This document shows positions 26,625-37,264 of a DNA stretch of 64,000 nucleotides, in pieces. The stretch covers positions 124,001-188,000 of the forward strand of contig JAHLEZ010000009.1 in assembly GCA_020726505.1 (NCBI GenBank). The letters run 5' to 3'. The DNA is from Leptodontidium sp. MPI-SDFR-AT-0119. Taxonomy: Eukaryota; Ascomycota; Leotiomycetes; Helotiales; Leptodontidiaceae. A program made the position numbers and the translations under genes. The notes below the pieces were generated by a model. The model saw only the letters and a program-made list of their open reading frames with translations. It did no database searches and had not been told where the DNA came from. Numbering within the stretch: position 1 is the stretch's first letter; every line of letters starts with the position of its first letter.

Positions 26625-27135
26625 GATGCACACCTTAAATGTTTTTACATTTTCTTTTCAGTTAGATTCTATAGCCACTCCTGAATACCCTAAATGCCTC
26701 CGATTGGAAAAAATCACGTTCGCGTCGTCGCGCTACGTCTGATTTGCAAAGCGCCTCCATTTATATCATAATAGACTTCCTTTACCATAGCTGCACCACT
26801 GAGCTTGCACTATCTCTAAAACTCATAGAAGGGTCTTAGCCAAGTTCTTAGGCTGCCCAAATACGGGAGGTTTATTAACAGCCTTGTGGCGGTCGTGGCG
26901 TGCAGATTTATGCAAGATCGCCTCGCGAATGGGTAAAGAAGCCGTATGTACTGTAAGTACGAAAGTACGGAAGGTACCTTCCGTACCTTACTTTACGTTC
27001 GGATCGAAGCGAGTGATGTGGAATAGCCCCGCACGCCCCACAGCGCTTGCAACTTGAGTTGTTATGCCTTAGGCAGATCCGGAGTGACTGGAGGGGCTTA
27101 CGCTTACGCTACATCTAGCTTAGTCAATAGCTGGG
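26625..27135. repeat. Dispersed repeat R1, copy 1 (3' of NLR pseudogene)
   Basis: It aligns, with many substitutions, to 62640-63100 in the same orientation. Shared blocks include TCTGATTTGCAAAG versus CCTGATTTGCAAAG, a TAGCCnCTCCT start, and GTGACTGGAGG versus GTGGCTGGAGG near the end. No protein was recognised in it. Both copies lie just 3' of a minus-strand NLR-type gene (TPR here, WD40 there). Confidence 0.6.
26965..26986. repeat. 22-bp perfect palindrome
   Basis: A perfect inverted repeat without spacer, centred on GGTACC, with arms GTACGGAAGGT. It lies inside repeat R1 copy 1 and has no evident counterpart in copy 2. It could form a cruciform or be a protein-binding site; function unknown. 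Confidence 0.7.
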
Positions 27136-27296
27136 TTATGTTACCCGACTCCGGATGGTCACATTAATATATCGTCAGAGCACCTTATCAAAAGCTTTAA
27201 ATATCAAGGTCAGTGCCTTCAAAGATATGATTCTTCAGCTTTATTATTTGCTCAACAAATATTTCCAGCTATGATACGCTTTAAAATCTATCAAAT

Positions 27297-29240
27297 TTAC
27301 CCATCTTCAGGACTTTGGATTAACAATAAAACATCCTCTTGCTCGGCCTTCCACGTATCTAAAGCTCTGCAGGATGAAATAGAACGTGGATGATTAAACC
27401 CCAAGACACGTTTCCGAAATCGTACATAATCTTCCATAAGTCTTACAGCTTCGGTTTCTTTGCCGCTTCGCTTCCAGGCGGCGCCGAGTTTCCTCGTTCT
27501 CGCTTCCAGCACTTGCACCTGCAGCTCTTCAGAAGCGTCCCACCGGCCTTAACCCCGGTACGTCGATGCTAGGTTAGCCATGCTGGTCAGCGTGTTTGGA
27601 TGGTCGGCGCCGAGTTTCATCTTACGAGTCTCCATGACCTACACAAACAGGTTTTCAGCATCATCCCACCAGCCATTTTGGCTATACGCCGACCCCACTA
27701 TTGCCATCTCATCTAACGTACTATTGGGCTCATCGCCAAGAATCTTCTTTCGAACTTTCATTGATTAGACCGCCATGTTCTCCGCCTCTACACCTTTCCC
27801 CGTTCTCCACGCATACTAAGCTTCGTTGTACTGTGGGAGGGGAAAAACCCAATAAACCACACAACAAGAGAGGTAACATGTAGTGAGGTACGGGAGAGAC
27901 TCTAGGTGTAGGAAATCGCGGATCGATCAGATCTAAAGATAATACATATCTGAAGAGCATGAAAAGTCGAGGGAGGGGAGGAGAAAAAAGTGTATTAGAT
28001 AAAATCTATGAAAAGTTCTTGGTTCTTGAGTTGTTTTCAAGTGTTGAACCCTTTTATGTGGAAAGAGCCTATCCGGTCAGGTGACAAAGGAGCTACCAGA
28101 GCCTTCCCCACCACAGTACAATACTAAAGCCCAATTTAATAAAGCGTCTTATTCCTCTAGCTTCTGTGCTGCTACCGATTGTGCGTGTGGGAAAAGTGCC
28201 TAACACCTTTCTTAATTCTCGTACTTTCCCGTCAGAAACTCTTCTTCAAGATTCTTGATAAACTGCCGTTTCTACCTCTCGATCTGCCCGTGAGCTTCTA
28301 GCCATTTTCGCGTTGTTAACTGCACTAGTCTGTGCATTTCGAATGTTGTACCATTAGCGTTTAAGGAGATAAAACAAGTAATTTCGTAAGGCTAAGATAT
28401 CCTCTTTAAACTTATCGTTCATAGAAGACTGTGATGTGCTATCTTTATTATTATTACTATAGTAAGTATTATTATTTGTAACGACACAAGAGCCTTGGAC
28501 ACAGAAGGTTGACTTAACACTTAGAATACAAAACTACAGAGCTACTCTACAGGAGGGAGCCATATATATAGGGAGTCGGAGGGGAGTCGGACCTGTTCCG
28601 GACCCCTGACCTAGCCGAGGCATACCTGTCGTAACATTATTAACACAATTCCTAGCGGTGCTCTCCCTCTGGTCTTGCCTCGATTTTATCTGCTCGCTTC
28701 GATTTTGAAGTAGAGCATCTAAAATCTCTTACCGGTTAAAGAAGCTCATAAGCGACAATAAATCAGCCGCTGATGATCTAATCTTACAAATGTAATCGAA
28801 CGACATCTGCCATATAATAATGATTAAATTCTTTGCCTCCTTATCTCAACGGAGCTGCTTGTTATTATAGTCCAAAAGACTTATTCTCTTACGATCGCTC
28901 TCCCGAAAGCTCTAAAGATACTCTCGCACGGAATATTGTAGTTCCGTAAGATGTATACAGCTGCCCGAACAATAGCGAGCGGCATAAGCTCGAGTGCGAC
29001 GAGAAGCTCAGCAGCAACATCGGCGTTATCATTGCCGTCGGCATCCCCTCCCAGCTTGGTCTCGAAGAGCTTCAGCGCATCTTTACTACTTATCGGGTCG
29101 ATTGTGATAAGGTCGCGCTGTTCAACTAGATTCAGGGCCTCATCTTTACTCCGCGTCGTTATGAGAATCGATCTATGCGGGCACTGCGATAGGTATGACA
29201 CGAGCGACGGTGAGCTCCCGCTCTCTATGCCGCTTGTTTG
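27297..29240 (-). pseudogene. NB-ARC-TPR NLR-like gene, broken
   Basis: Minus-strand reading, high to low. About 29235-28880: SYLSQCPHRSILITTRSK, LNLVEQRDLITIDP, then LELMPLAIVRAAVYI (the GLPLA-like motif of NB-ARC). About 28850-28700: IIIIWQMSFDYI, SAADLLSLMSFFNR (ARC2/winged helix). About 28400-28140: FKEDILALRNY, ALFPHAQSVAAQK, NWALVLY. Then, after a solo LTR, NEA-YAWRTGKG, GSAYSQNGWWDDAE and TPR units ending KRVLGFNHPRSIS and ALDTWKAEQED. No P-loop was found upstream, so the N-terminus is missing or decayed. There are several TAG/TAA stops and frame changes. Such genes act in fungal self/non-self recognition; this copy is dead. Confidence 0.85.
27832..28115 (-). mobile_element. Solo LTR (gypsy B family) inserted in the NLR pseudogene
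   Basis: 284 bp. In the minus sense it runs from TGTGGTGGGG to CCCCTCCCACA and is flanked by the 4-bp duplication GTAC (27828-27831 and 28116-28119). Removing the LTR and one GTAC restores the NLR reading across ALVLY / NEA, so the insertion point is exact. It is the less mutated sister of the LTR at 17547-17832. It probably arose by LTR-LTR recombination after insertion of a full element. Confidence 0.88.
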
Positions 29241-30654
29241 CCTCTTTTGCCCGTTCCTTCGAGTCTGGAGGAGGAGGCCATGGACAAATTCCTAACCATC
29301 GTTGTCTCCCCAAGCGCTTGATGTCGTTGGGAGGTTGCTCTTTGTTGTTGCGGAGTTGAGGTAGTGCAAAAGCTCGGTGCTTCTGCTACAGCTGAGATAC
29401 AGAATATCGATCAACTCCTTCGGCTGTGACGGAATTGAGGTTGGCTGTGGAGGAGAAGTTGTAGATATGTCGGAGAACAGTGAACTCGAATTAATTAGCG
29501 TTAACCGCGCCAGAGGCGTCGTACCAACTCCGCAGATCTCCAAAATCCGGAAAAATCCGGAAATGGGGTATTTAGGCCTTTTTGAATCGATATAGAATCT
29601 GCGGAGCAAATCTGGAGTGGTGGAGGTCGACAATTGTTTGTTGGTGTTGTTGAGGAAGGAAAAAGACGAGGCTGTAGCGAAAGCTCGAATTGTGAGGCGC
29701 ACGCATGGCCGTCAAGTAGCCGGCCTTCTCGTTTGCGCAGTGTACCTACATCTTCAAATATATCTGGACCATCTCTTGCATCTCTTTCCGATCGCCAAAC
29801 CACATCACAATTCAATCAGCGGAACGATTTTTTGAAAAGTCAGACGACCAAATCCTGAGATGTGAGCGATCTATCCAAGAAGAATCACCGCTCAGATCAG
29901 CGTTGTAGAAATGATACCATTCAAGACCAGGGTACGTGCCTAGATTTCCCGCACAATCATTGCCTCTAACGTTGCGGATTAGACTTGACAGCACAAACTT
30001 CCCCTTGCTTGGGGTCCAACAAGCCTGTGATCTGGGTCCAAACAACCTTGTACTTTACCTGAGCCCGCCAAAAGACGCGAGCGAGAAGGACATTCAGATG
30101 GCAGAGAGTATGTGGTGTGAGTGGCTGTCTATGTAGGACTGGGTGCTGGGCCCAGGGCATCTGAGAATGTCGGATCTCCTAAGTCGAGGGAAGAGGCAGA
30201 AGACTGAGCTATACCACTAGCCGAGATTTAATAGTATAAGGGGGAAGGGGGGTTAGGAATGCGATGTGATAAGAAGAAACGTTGGGAGAAGCAGGTGGAG
30301 GAACGATTTTGATAATGAAAAGAGTTCTGGCTGGATAGCTTCTCGTCTCGAGACAAAGTTTGGAACGTTCTTTGCCGGTCATGGCTCGTTATCCGTTTGC
30401 ATAAGCCCATTTCTCATATGCTTTTGCCGTTGAATCTTAGTTCCACAGAACTGACCATAGTTGGATGCTAGCCCAGAGCCTCGCGCCTCAATCTCATCTG
30501 CCGCTGAACCTTCATCTGATAATCAAAGAAAATTCGAATTGATCTCTGCGATCTTGAGAGCAGACCAGAAATTTGGAACGGTCGGAAAGGTGCAGAATGA
30601 GAAGTTGTCCCCATAGCTGTCTGGGACGAGGATACATTCGGCCACGGCGCTCCA
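29241..30654. other. Stretch between NLR pseudogene and protease fragment, no gene recognised
   Basis: Open frames of 60-136 codons occur on both strands (29292-29702, 29501-29835, 29812-30136, 30228-30410) and overlap each other. Part of 29292-29702 may be the decayed N-terminal half of the NLR, but no P-loop or Walker B is visible. Otherwise nothing can be supported. Confidence 0.3.
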
Positions 30655-31017
30655 ATGTAATGGGACGCATTCAACTACATATTCAAAGTCACCAACGCCA
30701 AGCCCCTCGACGTCTTCAACCTTCCTAGAACCAGCCCCGTCAACCCAGGTGCCGGCGGTCTCCACGACAAGATCAACACCTTCCCAACTATCACTTATGA
30801 GATTGGTCGCAAGCAGAAACTTACATCTGTGCCTGCCCAGTATATCGATACTACCCTGCATGCTGGGAAATACCTTTTGAACGCTCGTGTTTGTGATAGA
30901 CCTGTTGATAGCGCGCAGACCTTCTTTGGTTTCAACGTCCTTAGCAGAACTTACCTTGAGTTTGACTACAAGAACAACAAGGTGGGATTGGCACCTTTGG
31001 ACAAGATGTTCAAGTAG
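30655..31017 (+). pseudogene. C-terminal fragment of a pepsin-like aspartic protease
   Basis: The plus strand is open from about 30655 to the stop at 31017. It ends VDSAQTFFGFNVLSRTYLEF, then DYKNNKVGLAPLD, which resembles the last strand of A1-family aspartic proteases (FFGxxFL-x(3)-Y-x-VFD-x(3)-x-VG-x-A). Upstream in frame are LPRTSPVNPGAGGLHDK and TITYEIGRKQKL. The catalytic DTG motifs and the N-terminal lobe are absent, and no signal peptide or start can be placed. An overlapping minus-strand frame (30523-30861) is judged a shadow. Identification is moderate because only the tail is available. Confidence 0.45.
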
Positions 31018-31833
31018 GAACGTTTCTTTCTCGCTTAGCGAATGAAGGGATGGAAATAGGTTGTCTTTCTTTTATTGACGGAGAGTAATGAGCAAAGTCA
31101 CTTCCTTTGGCTCTTTCGGTAGGGACTTCCCTATCAAAGCCATAATCGACTGCTCCTAAAGCAAGGTGTATTAGGTCGTCCATAGTTTTTGTGAGGGCTT
31201 GGACTGGACGTCGCGGGCTGACCTTAATGGCATATTCGTAGTGAGACTTCCTCAAAGTGTAGCCAAATCGTGTAACTCATCCGCAGGCGAAATCTAGGAT
31301 TAGCTTGTGCACAAGTATTGTTTTTGTCGAATGACTTTTTCCTTCTGTAAAGGATGTCAGGAACGACGGGGTCGAAAGGTGACAAAGCGGTTCGGGTCCT
31401 GGTTCCTGCGCTAGCAAGGAGCACTAAAGTCCGTCCCTTTGCGCGTGCCTGTAGTGGAGAGGTGAGCGATAAGACCCGAACCGTTTCGTTCTATTCGTGT
31501 CTTGAACGTCGACTCTGCATCATCTGCCACGCGGAACTTAGGCAGATGGCAACTTGAAAGGAGTCAAGGTCAGGTTACTTCGACACTCTCTCAACCAGCG
31601 TTGACTGGGTTTGTCGTTTGATACATTTTGAGGTAAAAAGTTTTGGTATGGCGATCAAGGGGTAGAATTCACCCAGCAGATTGAGAGCAATTTCAAGGGA
31701 CGACAACGCTTTGTCTTCCAGTTCCACGGTAATTTAGGATCAGAGATCTCTGGGTTCATTTCATTTCATTTATGCTGCTGCGCTAGCCTAGAATCTCCGC
31801 TCTGCTTCTGAATGTCCATTCGATTTCTCAGCT
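31018..31833. other. Intergenic, no gene recognised
   Basis: Only short overlapping open frames (31010-31557), with no recognisable motif. It contains the 3' flank of the minus-strand SDR gene, which ends at 31834. Confidence 0.4.
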
Positions 31834-33289
31834 TTAAATATCAAATTCCTCACCCACAAGCTCCTCGCTCAACTTCCAAAGCCTCTCAGCATTTTTCAGG
31901 TCCGTGGCGTAAGGCGCTAGAGTGAATGGCTTGCAGTTCCTTAGGAACGTTCCAGACTTGTCTACAGGCACGCGTTAGCCAAATACCTTTCGCAAAATAG
32001 GAAGAAAAAAAAACATCGCTCAATCACTTAGTAGGTTGATATACGTACCATCAAGGTCCGGACTCAATGCGGCATAGACGATGGTTGAAGCAGCAGTCTC
32101 AAGCGTCTTCTCATCTTCAGTAGCATCACCGGATGGGTTCTCTTTGCCTGCCCATATCTCTTGGATAACATTGTAAGCTTCAGCGAAACTGGATTTACTG
32201 TCTGGATCTTGGGTATGAGTATATAGGCGAGTTTGAGGCACTGTAATTATCAGTAAGCATTATCGACAATGAGTTGACTTGAATGTTCTAAATTTGATTG
32301 AAACAGTCAAGGTGGACAATCTTTGGGCCGAGTGGGCACATTAAGGACACCGAGGATCTTGAAAAGGAGTATTGAGGAAATTTGGAAGTTAAGAGAAGAC
32401 AAGATACATACTTCCAGGTTGCACAGCAAAGGTTTGTACTCCCTTGCCTTTCAATTGTTCAGAAAGATACACATTGAAGAGAATAACTGCAGTCTTCGAA
32501 CTGCCGTATGCCCGCCAAGGGTGGTAAGTCTTTCCATCCTTCAAGACAGAACAATCGTCAGCGACAAGATTCAATAGTTTCAATAGTCTCAACAGGCAGG
32601 GGGGAATTTGAAGGTGGCTTACACTCCATGTGATATCGTCAAGATTCACATCACCCATCACATATGCCATACTCCCCAGATTCACAACACGTCCATTAGG
32701 GCCCGCAGCCAAAACTCTGGGGAGGAGGAGCTTAGTCCAGAGGAAATGTCCGATGTGGTTCTACTCTTTCAATCAGCTCGCTACTTATTAGAACACACCA
32801 GCGAACGAGGGGAAAACTAACAGTACCGAACTGTACTTCAATACCCTGCTGCGTCTTCCCATACGGCGTGGCCATCACGCCCGCATTATTGATCAGCCCA
32901 TGGATAACCTCGGCATGGCCACTATCTAGCACACTCTTGGCTGCTCTCCGGATAGCATCTTGATCAGTGAGGTCCAGTTCCACAAACACGGTCTTGGTGG
33001 TCGGACTGATCTTGTTGATCTCCGCGATGACGGACTCGGTCTTGGACTGGGTTCGGCCAGTTAGGAAGAGTGTCTTGGGTTTACCATGCGCAAGAGCAAC
33101 GGCTGTTGCCGCGCCAATACCACCTGCGCTCGTGCCGGTGATAACGACTGAAATATGCGGTTAGGTTTGGGTTGTGAGAATAGGGAGGTGGGGACTCAAG
33201 ATGCACATACAGGTTTTGCCTTCGACCCGAGAAGGGAAGGCCTTCGCTACCTCCTCGCCGGTACTGTGCTGATGGAAAACTGGTGCCAT
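31834..33289 (-). CDS. Short-chain dehydrogenase/reductase (retinol dehydrogenase-like)
   Basis: Six exons on the minus strand: 33289-33211, 33147-32822, 32760-32623, 32538-32412, 32240-32049, 31961-31834; 329 residues without internal stop. Near residue 30 it has TFVITGTSAGGIGAATA, the TGxxxGxG cofactor motif. Then come LFLTGRTQ, FVELDLTD (acidic residue after strand 4), LINNAGVMATPYG (NNAG), NHIGHF, RVVNLGS (catalytic Ser region) and YGSSK (catalytic Tyr and Lys). The C-terminus reads KSGTFLRNC then AERLWKLSEELV, typical of the WW-domain-oxidoreductase/RDH-like subgroup. It reduces or oxidises a carbonyl with NAD(P); the substrate cannot be told. Donors are GTATGT, GTTAGT, GTAAGC, GTATGT and GTACGT. 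The start chosen (MAPVFHQHSTGEE) is the first ATG close to the domain; the frame stays open upstream. Confidence 0.9.
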
Positions 33290-33556
33290 TGCTGTCGGTA
33301 TGAAGCAAGAGTATTGACGTTTCAAAAGGTGATCTAAATACTTTTCGAACAAGAAAGAGCTGAGATGAGGAGGAGGTCTTATAAGTCTGGGACTACCAAG
33401 GTACTTTGTACTTCTCCTCTGACCAATTAACCGCTCAGGCATACCCCCTGCATCAGTTATCACCGAAAACAACAACGAGCGAGCAGGATGACTAATGCTA
33501 ACGCCGCTGTGCTACCCCTTGCTTCAAATCGATGACTTACTTCGTACGATCCCCTT

Positions 33557-33585
33557 CGCTCCCGTTCCCGTTCCCGTTCCCGCTT
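33557..33585. repeat. Hexanucleotide microsatellite (CCCGTT)n
   Basis: Three to four imperfect CCCGTT units, the last CGCTTC/CGTTTT-like. It lies about 270 bp upstream of the SDR start, between the SDR and the Tc1-like element. Confidence 0.6.
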
Positions 33586-33753
33586 CCGTTTTCGATGGTG
33601 GAATCATTGGGGCATTGGTAATGTGCCTATGCGAGGAGCCGAAGTTACTGACAGAGATCTCCAAACCTTAATAAAAATATCCTGACGCGGACTAGTTATA
33701 TCTGAAAGAGAGCTTTGAACCTCGCTTATGCACCCCGCTCCGCTGTCCCAATA

Positions 33754-34870
33754 GTGGGTGTAGGATTTCCGTGCATACGGGCTAAAAACACTAAAACGCT
33801 AAATCGCGTCCTCTCTTCAATTGTAAATAATCAATACAACACCTAATTATGGCACCACCAACGAGATCAGCTCCATTTCGGACTCCTTCTCCTTCGCCTC
33901 TCGATGGCAAAGAAGCTACGACTACAAGAAAGACCCGGTTTTTTTTTTTTTTTTTTTTTAACGCGTTGGCTCGGAATTATGGCGAGATGTCGCTACGATC
34001 GATTTCCAAGAACAATAATATCTCTGAAGCCTGCGGTCGAAAATGGAAGAATCAGTGGCTACAAATGGGTTCTTTAGCAAAGAGGAGGACTAGACCAAAG
34101 TCTGCGATACTTGGAAGGAACTCGAAGGTCACCAAACCGATGTTCAAGATACTTTGCTCGCCCAGTCGAAATCCAGTCCACAAACAACAATGGGAAGCTC
34201 AAATTACGTGCCACAAAGTCCTAGTAAAAAAGCGCCAATTGTAGCATATGATGAAGAAGTTGACCAAGAAGGGTGGCCGATATGTTTGTGCCTTTGTTAA
34301 GAAGGAAATATTAACTAAAAACAAGGAGGAACGAGAGCAATACGGATCTGACCACATCCACGATTCCCTCTTTGGTTACTTTGATTATATCGTCTATACA
34401 GATGACATATCGACCCTACTTTAAAGAGTCAAGGACGAGTCCTCCGAGAGCAAGGAACCCAGGATAACCCAGAAAACATTGAGGAAAGGCCTCCACTAAA
34501 GGTGTCCGCTTTCACATTGCCGCGTGGATCAGTTGGTAGGGTAAAGCAGACAAACTAGAGTTCTACAATAATAAGGAAGACAAGGTTGAGACTCCTCCTT
34601 ACCCTCGGAAGCCTCAACGGCGCCCTACGATCGAAACTCCAGAGGAATATGACCGTCAAGTACAAGAATGGGACGAGATTACAATGCAGGAGATCCGAGA
34701 TCGCATTGCGGATATGCCCAGAAGATGCGCCAAGCTTAGAAGATTAGGTGGAAAGCCTATTAGAGGCAATAAGTGTTGATGTTGTGGTGTAAATTAAACA
34801 TATAACGATTATTCTGTACTTTTGGCATTTTGGTGTTGTTGGCCCGTGCGCACGGAAATCCTGCACCCAC
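33754..34870 (+). mobile_element. Tc1/IS630-type DNA transposon, internal deletion derivative
   Basis: 1117 bp. TIRs of about 48 bp: left starts GTGGGTGTAGGATTTCCGTG, right reverse complement GTGGGTGCAGGATTTCCGTG. A TA lies before the left end (33752-33753); the right side has TG, consistent with a mutated TA. It encodes the ends, but not the middle, of a DDE_3-type transposase on the plus strand. Confidence 0.8.
33849..34779 (+). pseudogene. DDE_3 (IS630/Tc1-mariner) transposase, core deleted
   Basis: It starts MAPPTRSAPFRTPSPSP, then ISEACGRKWKNQWLQMGSLA (helix-turn-helix), ILGRNSKVTK, SPSRNPV, then in another frame KKGGRYVCAFVKKEIL and IVYTDDIS, the region of the first catalytic Asp. Near 34670 the text runs EYDRQVQEWDEITMQEIRDR, so the segment holding the other two acidic residues is gone, and the protein ends MPRRCAKLRRLGGKPIRG. 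The junction sits on EWD, present on both sides in full-length relatives as I recall them. A run of 21 T at 33939-33959 adds a poly-Phe stretch. Frameshifts and stops are also present. Confidence 0.8.
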
Positions 34871-35159
34871 TGTTGGTCCGACCTCCTTCCTCCCGGCTTC
34901 ACAACGGTAGTGTCTGCCAGAGTCTGCCCTGTCTCAGCATTGCTATCTATTGGATCTGATAAATCGATCCTGCTTTGTCACTCGAATTCCCTTTTGACAG
35001 GGTCGATCAGTGATACCAGAAGTCGACATGCATTGTTAACGCTGTCCTTGAGTAGGATCCAGAATCGTGGTAACGCGAGGTACAACGATTGATCGAATTT
35101 GCTAGGGTCAAATATCGACTTTTTTGGTGTAAAACGTGGCCCAGAAGGTGTGGGGGGAC

Positions 35160-35395
35160 TTATTCAATTTACCTTCCACTCCGGCCACAAGTCAGTAATG
35201 GCCTGAGCTGTCATTGGGTATAATTACAAGTCGGCTCTACACTTTGTCTCTTACAACGGAGAAGGAAAGGGATTTACACAACAGAAGTACGTTGATCAAA
35301 TCTTGAAAGGGCCGTTGAAAGAGAAATTTGGGAAAACGATACCTGTTAATCTACTCAACAGGTTTTTAGACTCTATTCCAAAGAGGCTATAAAAG
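35160..35395 (+). pseudogene. Fragment of a second Tc1/IS630-type transposase
   Basis: The plus strand reads HKSVMA-AVIGYNYKSALHF, then GEGKGFTQQKYVDQILKGPL, similar to the segment between the first and second catalytic Asp of DDE_3 transposases. One internal TGA occurs where a Trp is expected (MAW). No TIRs were assigned. It is not simply the missing part of the neighbouring element, because the motif style differs. Confidence 0.5.
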
Positions 35396-35975
35396 GTTAG
35401 ACTGAGAAAAGGGGGACCTTTTGGGTATTAAGCCATACTGTATTTAGCTATGGAATCTGGTAGAAAACAGGGGAGTGGACGAGACCCACCTGAGACCCCC
35501 TTTCGTACTCATTTAAGATTAGAAGTGTTGTGACCAAGTTAGCACCCAGCTAGTGCTATTACTACACTGAACCGCTGTGCCCCCGTATAGCGCAGCTGAT
35601 GGCGACAACACGTAGCAATTGAACACCTGACTCTATTGTCACAAGACGAAAAGTCGAGTTTTGCCGGCAGATACATCCCTGACGACCTTCAACATGTATA
35701 GCTTAGCTGCTAGCGATTGCCGTCAATCTGGACACGTTGCTGTGGTCATAGCGGTTGCATTAATAATTACTCGACCTTGATGCGCCGGCGATGGGAAGAC
35801 GAGGGAGCGGCGACGGGAGCGGCCACAAGTGAGGGGTATTAAATGAGATCACAAAATTAGGTAGATAGAGTTATTCATAACTTATATATAAGGTATTTAC
35901 TTAACCCTTTCAGAGAACTTTAAGGCCTCAGTCTCATCGCCTTCCAAACTTTCAACCTGTTCCGTTTCATGCACA
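35396..35975. other. Intergenic, promoter side of the MBL gene
   Basis: No gene seen. A TTATATATAAGG sequence at about 35881-35892 could act as a TATA box about 90 bp before the MBL start. A segment near 35476-35510 (GGACGAGACCCAC then CCCCCTTTCGTACT) recurs with changes near 37672-37705. Confidence 0.4.
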
Positions 35976-37046
35976 ATGCTTTTCCTCCCTCGAACCTCCT
36001 CATTCCTTTTAGGATGTTTCACGGCATTTTTAGGCGGTTCTTACTCTGTCGTAGTCAGAACACCCTTACGAGTTGAAACTTTCGTGCATCAAGATGTTTC
36101 GGTCAATATGGTGTCATCACTCATCATCGGCTCCCAGGCTGCCATGCTGATCGATCTCCCACTTACTATCTCAAGCGCCAAAAATCTCACCGCTTGGGTA
36201 AAGTCCAAGACTAGCAATCCCGTCGTAGCCGCTTTTACGACACATAACCACCCAGACCACTACCTGAGTGCCCGTGTTATTCTCGATGCGTTTCCGACCG
36301 CAACGTTCTACGCAAATTCCGAAGCCTCCGCAGGAATTGCAATCGCAGCTCCTGGAATCGTTAGTCCTTCCCTTCCTGCATACGACTTGATACCTTAATT
36401 TGTTGAGCTGGGCTGTGCTAACCACTAGCGCCTTCAGTCGGCAGTTTTTACCGCTGTATTTGGAACGTCAGAGGTTGTCCAGAACGTCTCGATCCCTATA
36501 ACTTTTCCCTTCTCTTTCTTCGCTCTTCCTGGCGACTCCGATTATCCTATTCACCTGATCCAACCCTTGACAGGCGATACCGTTGATACTACACTCTTCT
36601 GGATACCATCATTACGCACGCTTATTGCTGGCGACAGTGTCTTTGGAGCCAAATTGCATCTTTATCTTGCGGATATGATGACCCCAACTTTAACCGCCTC
36701 TTGGATCTCAACGCTTGATTTTCTATTGAGCTTGAAACCGGCCGTCGTCATACCAGGGCACTCGCTCCCCAGCGACTCCTTCACCGGGGTCAAAAACATA
36801 CAATCTACGCGGCAGTACTTGAGCTTTTGGCAGAGCGAGGTAGAAGCGAAGGGACCGGACTTCTATACTCCTCAGGATTTATACGAGATTATGATTTCGG
36901 CATTTCCAGGGTATAATGATTCGACTTCAGAGCAGTTTTTGAATATTACAGTTGAGAATTTTGGGAGAGGAGGCATCCCGTTTAGACATTCGCAGGATTT
37001 CACTGTATATAACAATCTGGAAGAACTCAATGGGTGGGAGCTTTGA
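35976..37046 (+). CDS. Secreted metallo-beta-lactamase-fold hydrolase
   Basis: Two exons, 35976-36359 and 36429-37046, with a GTTAGT...CACTAG intron and GCTAAC branch point; 333 residues. Residues 1-24 (MLFLPRTSSFLLGCFTAFLG) look like a signal peptide. Zinc-site motifs: FTTHNHPDHYLSA (the HxHxDH variant), GDSVFGAKLH (bridging Asp) and VIPGHS (later His). GDTVDTTLFW precedes the Asp, as in the family. The substrate is unknown; such proteins in fungi hydrolyse lactones, esters and similar. Without the intron the frame would stop at 36398, so splicing decides the protein. The last 60 bp are duplicated just downstream. Confidence 0.85.
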
Positions 37047-37076
37047 GAAGACCCTCTCCTTCTGAATCTAGGGATT

Positions 37077-37133
37077 AGGCATTCGCAAGATTTCACTCTA
37101 TCTAATAAGATGGAAGAACTTAATGAGTGGGAG
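37077..37133 (+). repeat. Tandem duplicate of the 3' end of the MBL gene
   Basis: About 57 bp, starting ATTCGCAAGATTTCACTCTA, repeats 36985-37042 (ATTCGCAGGATTTCACTGTA) with about ten changes. It encodes a decayed copy of the C-terminal HSQDFTVYNNLEELNGWE. It lies 30 bp after the stop codon. Confidence 0.8.
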
Positions 37134-37264
37134 GTGTCTGAATACAGAGACAAAGAGAAGCTAGCACTAGCATTGCAGTCAAGGGAATACTTCTCGCTCT
37201 CTGAACTAAAGTTAAAGAAAAAGTCTCATTGAAGAGTAGTTTTTTTTTTTTTTACACGGCGGTA

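Noticed and set aside
26074..26742. Four overlapping open frames of 80-140 codons
   Set aside because: All frames are open by composition only, none has a recognisable motif, and they contradict each other.
27811..28130. ATACTAA on both sides of the inserted LTR as a 7-bp target duplication
   Set aside because: The NLR reading frame is restored exactly by a GTAC duplication instead, and LTR ends are TG...CA.
30523..30861. Minus-strand 112-codon frame
   Set aside because: Overlaps the aspartic-protease tail, which has recognisable family text on the plus strand.
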